From positions 73,515 through 137,514 of the forward strand of contig QZLH01000033.1 of the NCBI GenBank assembly GCA_003833135.1: a stretch of 64,000 nt of DNA, given 5' to 3'. Under the pieces are notes generated by a model. It ran no database searches. It saw only the letters and a program-made list of their open reading frames with translations, and was not told the DNA's origin. Below, piece by piece: positions 59,194-64,000 of this stretch (positions are counted from its first letter, which is position 1; each line of letters starts with the position of its first letter). Position numbers and translations under genes: made by a program. Source of the stretch: Oehlia diaphana. Taxonomy: Eukaryota > Glomeromycota > Glomeromycetes > Glomerales > Glomeraceae.

Positions 59194-61348
59194 TTAATAT
59201 TATTAATACACTTATTAGACTTTGTAGGCTTAATGATGATATTAAAAGAAATTTTTTGAAGCTTCATCGCAAATGGGACCAAAAAAAATATATAAAGTAT
59301 TAGCTCACAGAGCTCTCCAAATAATATACAAATAAAGAATGAATATTTATATGGTTCTCGGAACCATATAAATATCAAATAACTTATTTATAAAAGTAAC
59401 AGTCCCAAAGAACAAATTTTCAAATAAAAACAAATCTATCCTTTTTATAAATTTTCCTAAAAAGTTTGACTTTTATAGTTAAGATCTTCCTCAAACATTT
59501 CAAACGGTTTCAAAACGATATGATATATAAAAAAATTCCATTAAAAGATGCAATATTCAAACAAAATAGTTGATCGCGATTTTCATAAATAAATTAATCG
59601 TAATTCAACACAACATATTAGAAATCAATTATTATTGGTACGATCATTGTTATCAATATTAGAGTTTATAATGTACTTCTCGAAATATGCAGGGGTGATT
59701 ATTAAAATGATTCAACGCAAACGCAACGGACAAAAAAGTTGATTTTTTCGGCATAACAACATTTTTAAATCCTTTAGTTAGAATTTTTTATAACTCAAAA
59801 ATATAATATAGAAATATAGGATATTATTGATTGTCGAGATTCATTTTTTATTTTACACAATAATTTAATATCAAAGTTGTTTTGTTGGCTCAAAACAATA
59901 AGCAGGTATTACATTTGAAATATTTTTTTTTTCATCATACATTTTATAAATTGTGAAATTTCATCATCCAATTTTAATAATCATTATCTAATAAATTTCT
60001 AATACGTATTATTTGTTTGTTGATTATAAATAAATTTCATCATTGTGAAAGTTCAATCCTTCGAAAAAGAAAATCTTGATAAGCCGAAATCATTCTAGCT
60101 TAATTTAGGTTGTATTTTTATTAATTCGAAACATAAAATTACTATGTTCTTTAATAATAAAATGCATTAGAAATTAATATTGAAGATAGGTTGGGAAATC
60201 GGTACTACAAAATGAAAAAAGATTATGAATAAAAAATTAATTAGTGTACGAACAGTCGAACAGTGTACGAACTAATATTCTTTATTGTAATTTACAAAAA
60301 CAATACCGATATGATTTTATTGTTGAAAATTATCGGATTTAATTATAACCTACCGGATAAATTTTTTTAAATTTAGAAGTTAGTAAAGGATATACATATT
60401 CATATGATTGTTTTTTAGTATATAAGAACGAATCAAAAATTTTGTGATACAGTAATTACGAACGAAATCTTATTTTAATTTTAGCAATAATATTAAGTAA
60501 TGATCGGATGTAGATAGACCCTTAACTTACGAGTAAATCGAACAAGGTCCAATTACTTGGTCCAATTGGAGGTAGATATTCCAGTCCAAGTCTAATCGAG
60601 TTAGTTCTTATAGTCAAATATCTTTTTAAATAGTTATCCAATTAAATAGTTTTATTAATTCTTCAATTTACATATGGTTATTACAAATTACTAATAATTG
60701 TATAAAAATGAAAATATTTAATGATTGAAATTGGTCATAAATTTAATAATCAATAAGATTTGAATTTAGGCTGGACAAAGTCCAATAGTCCAATAATCTA
60801 ATAGTTAAATAATTCAATTGTTCATTAGTTTAAAAGGAATCCTCTGCGCGGCATAACTTTTTAGGATCTGGGACCAATGACAGACTGATTGTCTGGTTTG
60901 TCAGATAACGATTATTTCTTGACAAGACATACTATGGACGATTTCCGAAGAAAGTATAACTTCAAATAAATGAATTTTTTTTGAAATAATAAATAACTGA
61001 TGTAACGCAAATAATTATACAAATAATCTATATAAAATAACTTATCACTATTTATTGTGATATAGGTTAATTACATAAAAATTTTTAACGGGTAAATTCA
61101 TACTTGTTATTCCGTGGTTATCAATGTGAAATATTCACCGATGCGGCAATGGCATCCGAATTCTTGATGCTTGGCGCAGTGGCTCTGTGACTTCGCTATT
61201 AATAGACAGTATCTGAAAAAGTTTTGAGAAAAATAATAAAGTTTCTTTGATCGCAATAAAAACATTATTGTGCAAATTTATAACATTAATTATCTAGTAT
61301 TATATATTTTTTTATTATTATTATATGTGCTTCTAGTTCACTAACAAA
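59194..61348. other. Intergenic stretch
   Basis: No gene supported. Scattered GTCCAATT/AGTCCAAT words occur at 60550-60590 and 60778-60800, perhaps a decayed repeat, but arms could not be defined. Confidence 0.5.
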
Positions 61349-62861
61349 TTATTCTAATAGTGAACCTTCATTAATTGAATATTCTTGAACATAAACTTCT
61401 ACTGCACGTGATTGGAAAGTAACAACGTTTTTTTCTGGGTGATATGAAAAAACATTGGCTTCCAAGATTTCATTTGCTACTTCAGGTTTATCGAAAAATT
61501 CTTCATACGTCGTACGTCTAAGCTCTTTTGACTTAAGCAAAGCATCTATAACAATCTTTCCTACTTCATAGTGCTGATAATTTTTAAGAAGCTTCGCAGC
61601 ACTCATTTTATCCTCGACTTTCATTAAAATGTTTTTTTTGATGTCTGCAGAAAAATAGAGTTTGTAAGAAGCAAAGTTGTATAAATTCGTTAATGCAACC
61701 AAACATACCTTCGAAGGACTTCCCCTTAAGAGATTTATTTGCAACGGTTACCAAATCAATAATTCGTCCGCCAACTAATTCATACAATTTTTTTGCTTCT
61801 GTTTCGTCAATTCTACACTTATTAAGATATTCCATCGACTCCCTTTCACTGAGATCACCGATTTCAATCACTGGTGTATCTGCACGGGACCAAGCACTAC
61901 GGGCTAATATAAAAATATTGATCAATATGCTTATAAAATAAGGGACTCGAAAAAATCTTGTTAGCACTTACACTGCATTCTTCGGGGGTACGCTTCCCTC
62001 GCTGCTGACAAACACAGCGATATATTTCCTGTCATCGGCATTGCGCTTTGCATCATCCTGGAGAATATCCAGGATTTTCGGATTTGTATGGACCAAACAA
62101 TCAATATTGTCATAAACAATTACCATTGATTTGTTGTGCTTTTCTCTATATACTGTACTAGCATGATTGAGGACTCTCATAGCAATTTCCCATTTAGATA
62201 TCTTAGGTTCAGAATCTACAAAAAGAAAATAAGAATCAAAATGACTTCAAAATGGCTGATAAAGCAGTATGAAAAATTACCATTCGTCTTAAATTTTTGC
62301 ATCAGCTGTCCTGTAAAGGAAATGCGTTTCTAAAATGCACAATTAAATGCTTTTCTAAAAGCTTCACCTAATTCATTTAAATTGGAAGGAACATCAATGT
62401 ATATAAATAACACCACACCCAACCTCCTTTGATGCAATTTTAATTAATGTGGTTTTTCCAGTTCCGTGTTCTCCGCTGATAAGATGATAATATGGTTGGT
62501 CTTCATGAGGTTGTAGAATCATTTTAAGTTGCTCTATGATTTCGGGTCAAGAAACCCACTTGTCTTGTGAAATTTCCACAACAGACCGAGTTCCTTTTTC
62601 CACATTATCATTAAGATGATGCTCATTATATTTGTTTAGGACCCAAAAAACCGTTACATCTATAATTAAAAGGGCTAACGCAATGGGAACAATAATAGAA
62701 ATAGCAGTAGTCATTAAATTAGACCATACAGAAGAGACATGAAGGGATAAAGAAGAGAGATAAAAATAATAAAAAAGATGTAATATCAAAATTGTCAAAA
62801 GAAATATGGATATAAAAATATATTTCTTGCATAAGAGTTGAATGATTTTGGAGAAAGACAC
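61349..62861 (-). pseudogene. Membrane-anchored P-loop ATPase pseudogene
   Basis: The minus strand reads: MSFSKIIQLLCKKYIFISIF with two helices (residues about 12-35 and 45-70); then VVEISQDKWVS, a TGA (62547-62549) where an Arg codon is expected, PEIIEQLKMILQPHEDQPYY and HLISGEHGTGKTT (Walker A, about 62485-62447); after a frameshift, VPSNLNELGEAFRKAF and a TAG near 62330; an intron; then SEPKISKWEIAMRV, SMVIVYDNIDCLV (Walker B, about 62135-62090) and YIAVFVSSEGSVP; an intron; then SAWSRADTPVIEIGDLSERE; an intron (61683-61710 region); and a C-terminal helical part ending EYSINEGSLLE at 61349. The architecture (TM anchor, P-loop, helical lid) is a STAND/AAA-like ATPase family that I recall as expanded in Glomeromycotina. 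The junction near 61900-61970 does not close in frame, a further sign of decay. Confidence 0.65.
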
Positions 62862-63149
62862 TATTTAAGAATTTAATAAGTTCAATAAGTTGAATTATGT
62901 TGAATGTAAAAGAAGTAAGTTGAATTATGTCAAATTTAAAGAAGTTCGAGAAGTTCGAAAGAGTCTTTGAGAGTGTATATTTATAAACCTTCTAGATACA
63001 CAAGATAGACTCGAATCTATTAATCTGATGAATAATGATAAAACCGTATTAATCATTTAATGTAATTATAAAACCGTATTAATCAATTTTTTTGATGAAT
63101 CATAACATTCTTATTATTTATCAAATTATGATCTTTTTTTAGACTAACA
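62862..63149. other. Upstream region of the ATPase pseudogene, with repeats
   Basis: Contains imperfect direct copies of AAGTTGAATTATGT (62880-62930), GAGAAGTTCGA words, and repeat B copy 2. Confidence 0.5.
62998..63110. repeat. Dispersed repeat B, copy 2
   Basis: Reverse complement of 35462-35613: CACAAGATAGACTCGAATCTATTAATCTGATGAAT followed by two copies of an AAAACCGTATTAATCA word (near 63041 and 63069). Match about 90% over the aligned core by eye. Confidence 0.7.
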
Positions 63150-63302
63150 CCCTATAAAAAAGGTTTGTGCTAAATTTGTGACAAACGGGCTAATCATACA
63201 ACATTTATTCGAAATTTGTACTAAAAAATAATATAAAATTCGAACAAATTCTAAACAAATATCGTATGATTAACAAATTTAGCACAAAATTTTTTTATAG
63301 GG
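63150..63302. mobile_element. 153-bp MITE with 30-bp inverted ends
   Basis: Left end CCCTATAAAAAAGGTTTGTG then CTAAATTTGT; right end, reverse complemented, CCCTATAAAAAAATTTTGTG then CTAAATTTGT: 28 of 30 positions agree. ACA flanks both sides, a possible 3-bp target duplication. The interior has a further weak inversion (TCGAAATTTGTAC / AATTCGAACAAATT). Non-coding. Confidence 0.85.
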
Positions 63303-63352
63303 ACAAGTAATAATCAAATTTATTTATATTTTTACAATTTAATTAAAATGTT

Positions 63353-64000
63353 AAGAACAAAATACTCCTTGATTATAAAGGAGATTGATCATTTTCAGAT
63401 GGCGCAATCCTTTTAAGTAAATCATCATACACTATTTTATCGCTGACAATTAAGTTGTCTCAATATATTTGCAAGATTTTGAATTCTTATTATACTCTTG
63501 ATAAGGAAATCGCTGTCCAAATTAAATTGTAACTTTTTAAAAAAAATATAAATTATGTATAGGAAAATAATCAAAATTTTTTTTCATGTGAAAAATTTAA
63601 GAATTTTAATAACCCTTCAGTGTAAATTCTTAAAGGAAATCCAATCCTAATCCTATTGTCCCGGATACGCTAAAAATTCGTGAAACGGATAATCTTTATG
63701 AATAATTCGGTTAATATTTATCCGAAGCGTCCGAAGGAGTTCGATCGTAAAATTAGTTTGTTACGAAAAAATTGATAATTAATTGTACTTGATTGTTGAA
63801 GACCATATTTTTAAGTAACATTATTGTCCTCTTTTTATTTACCGATTTTGGAATTGAATTGGATTATAAAAATTCTACAAATTCAAATCATCTTGCAATC
63901 AAACACTGTTAAAAAGTATAACTTACTATTATTATTTATTAATCTAATAGTAAATATTTATTATTTATTATGACTTTAATTTAAAGATAATACTTTTCAT
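63353..64000. repeat. Dispersed repeat A, copy 2 (cut by window end)
   Basis: Inverted copy of 36696-37312, with the match still running at the last base of the window. Shared words include GGAATTGAATTGGATTATA, CAAACACTGTTAAAAAGTAT and TGGCGCAATC. Identity looks above 90% with small indels. Confidence 0.85.

Noticed and set aside
60540..60860. Possible MITE with GTCCAATT arms
   Set aside because: Words recur but no consistent inverted ends or target duplication could be found.
35462..63110. Repeats A and B as one inverted segmental duplication
   Set aside because: B and A occur in the same order at both places although each is inverted, which a single inversion cannot give.
1..64000. tRNA, rRNA, CRISPR array or bacterial-type operon
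   Set aside because: No cloverleaf with intact arms, no rRNA blocks and no regularly spaced direct repeats with unique spacers were seen; gene structure is eukaryotic.

Overview
This is a eukaryotic, very AT-rich window with long A/T homopolymers. Genes are broken by many short introns (mostly 55-110 bp) with GTAAGT-type donors and YAG acceptors. A fungal KCH-type potassium-channel gene, Crinkler (CRN) effector relics, a membrane-anchored P-loop ATPase relic, a retroviral-type protease relic and heavily decayed DDE transposases together point to an arbuscular mycorrhizal fungus (Glomeromycotina, Rhizophagus-like). The organism is my inference; the gene models below come from reading exon/intron boundaries so that every frame closes.

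Layout. 0-6 kb holds a KCH-family channel gene (minus) and a small four-helix membrane protein (minus). 6-16.9 kb is a gene-poor AT-rich block with a pogo/Tigger-like relic, a degenerate tandem repeat, a Tc1/DDE_3-like transposase relic carrying a nested hAT-type MITE with a perfect 8-bp target duplication, a second hAT-like MITE, and a CRN-like pseudogene (minus). 17-22.8 kb holds two more four-helix membrane genes and a small single-exon gene. 23.5-30.1 kb is the best conserved block: a 21-exon INTS3 (Integrator subunit 3 / SOSS-A) gene followed by a LYR-motif mitochondrial protein gene on the same strand. 31-35 kb has a coiled-coil relic and an intact single-exon coiled-coil gene. 35-36.2 kb has a fifth small membrane gene. 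36.7-43 kb is relic territory: a dispersed repeat, a protease relic with a mutated active site, a foldback element, a second CRN-like pseudogene homologous to the first, and coiled-coil relics. 43-46.6 kb is AT-rich and gene-free. 46.7-48.7 kb holds a nine-exon DCAF12-like WD40 gene. 50.2-51.1 kb holds another four-helix membrane gene. 53-55 kb holds a recently decayed gene whose introns still splice. 57.8-59.2 kb holds a seven-helix GPCR-like receptor. 61.3-62.9 kb holds a P-loop ATPase pseudogene. The window ends in repeats that also occur, inverted, at 35.5-37.3 kb.

How parts relate. INTS3, DCAF12, the LYR protein, KCH and the receptor are single-copy-type genes of RNA processing, ubiquitin ligase targeting, mitochondria, ion transport and signalling, with no sign of an operon-like pathway. 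The most original observation is that four membrane genes (4.7, 17.0, 21.2, 50.2 kb) share intron phases 1-2-1-2(-1), a glycine codon split at the third junction, a 29-nt micro-exon in three of them, and a tryptophan at the same codon of that segment. They form one diverged MARVEL-like family that is much clearer in gene structure than in sequence. A fifth gene at 35.3 kb shares only its first exon pattern.
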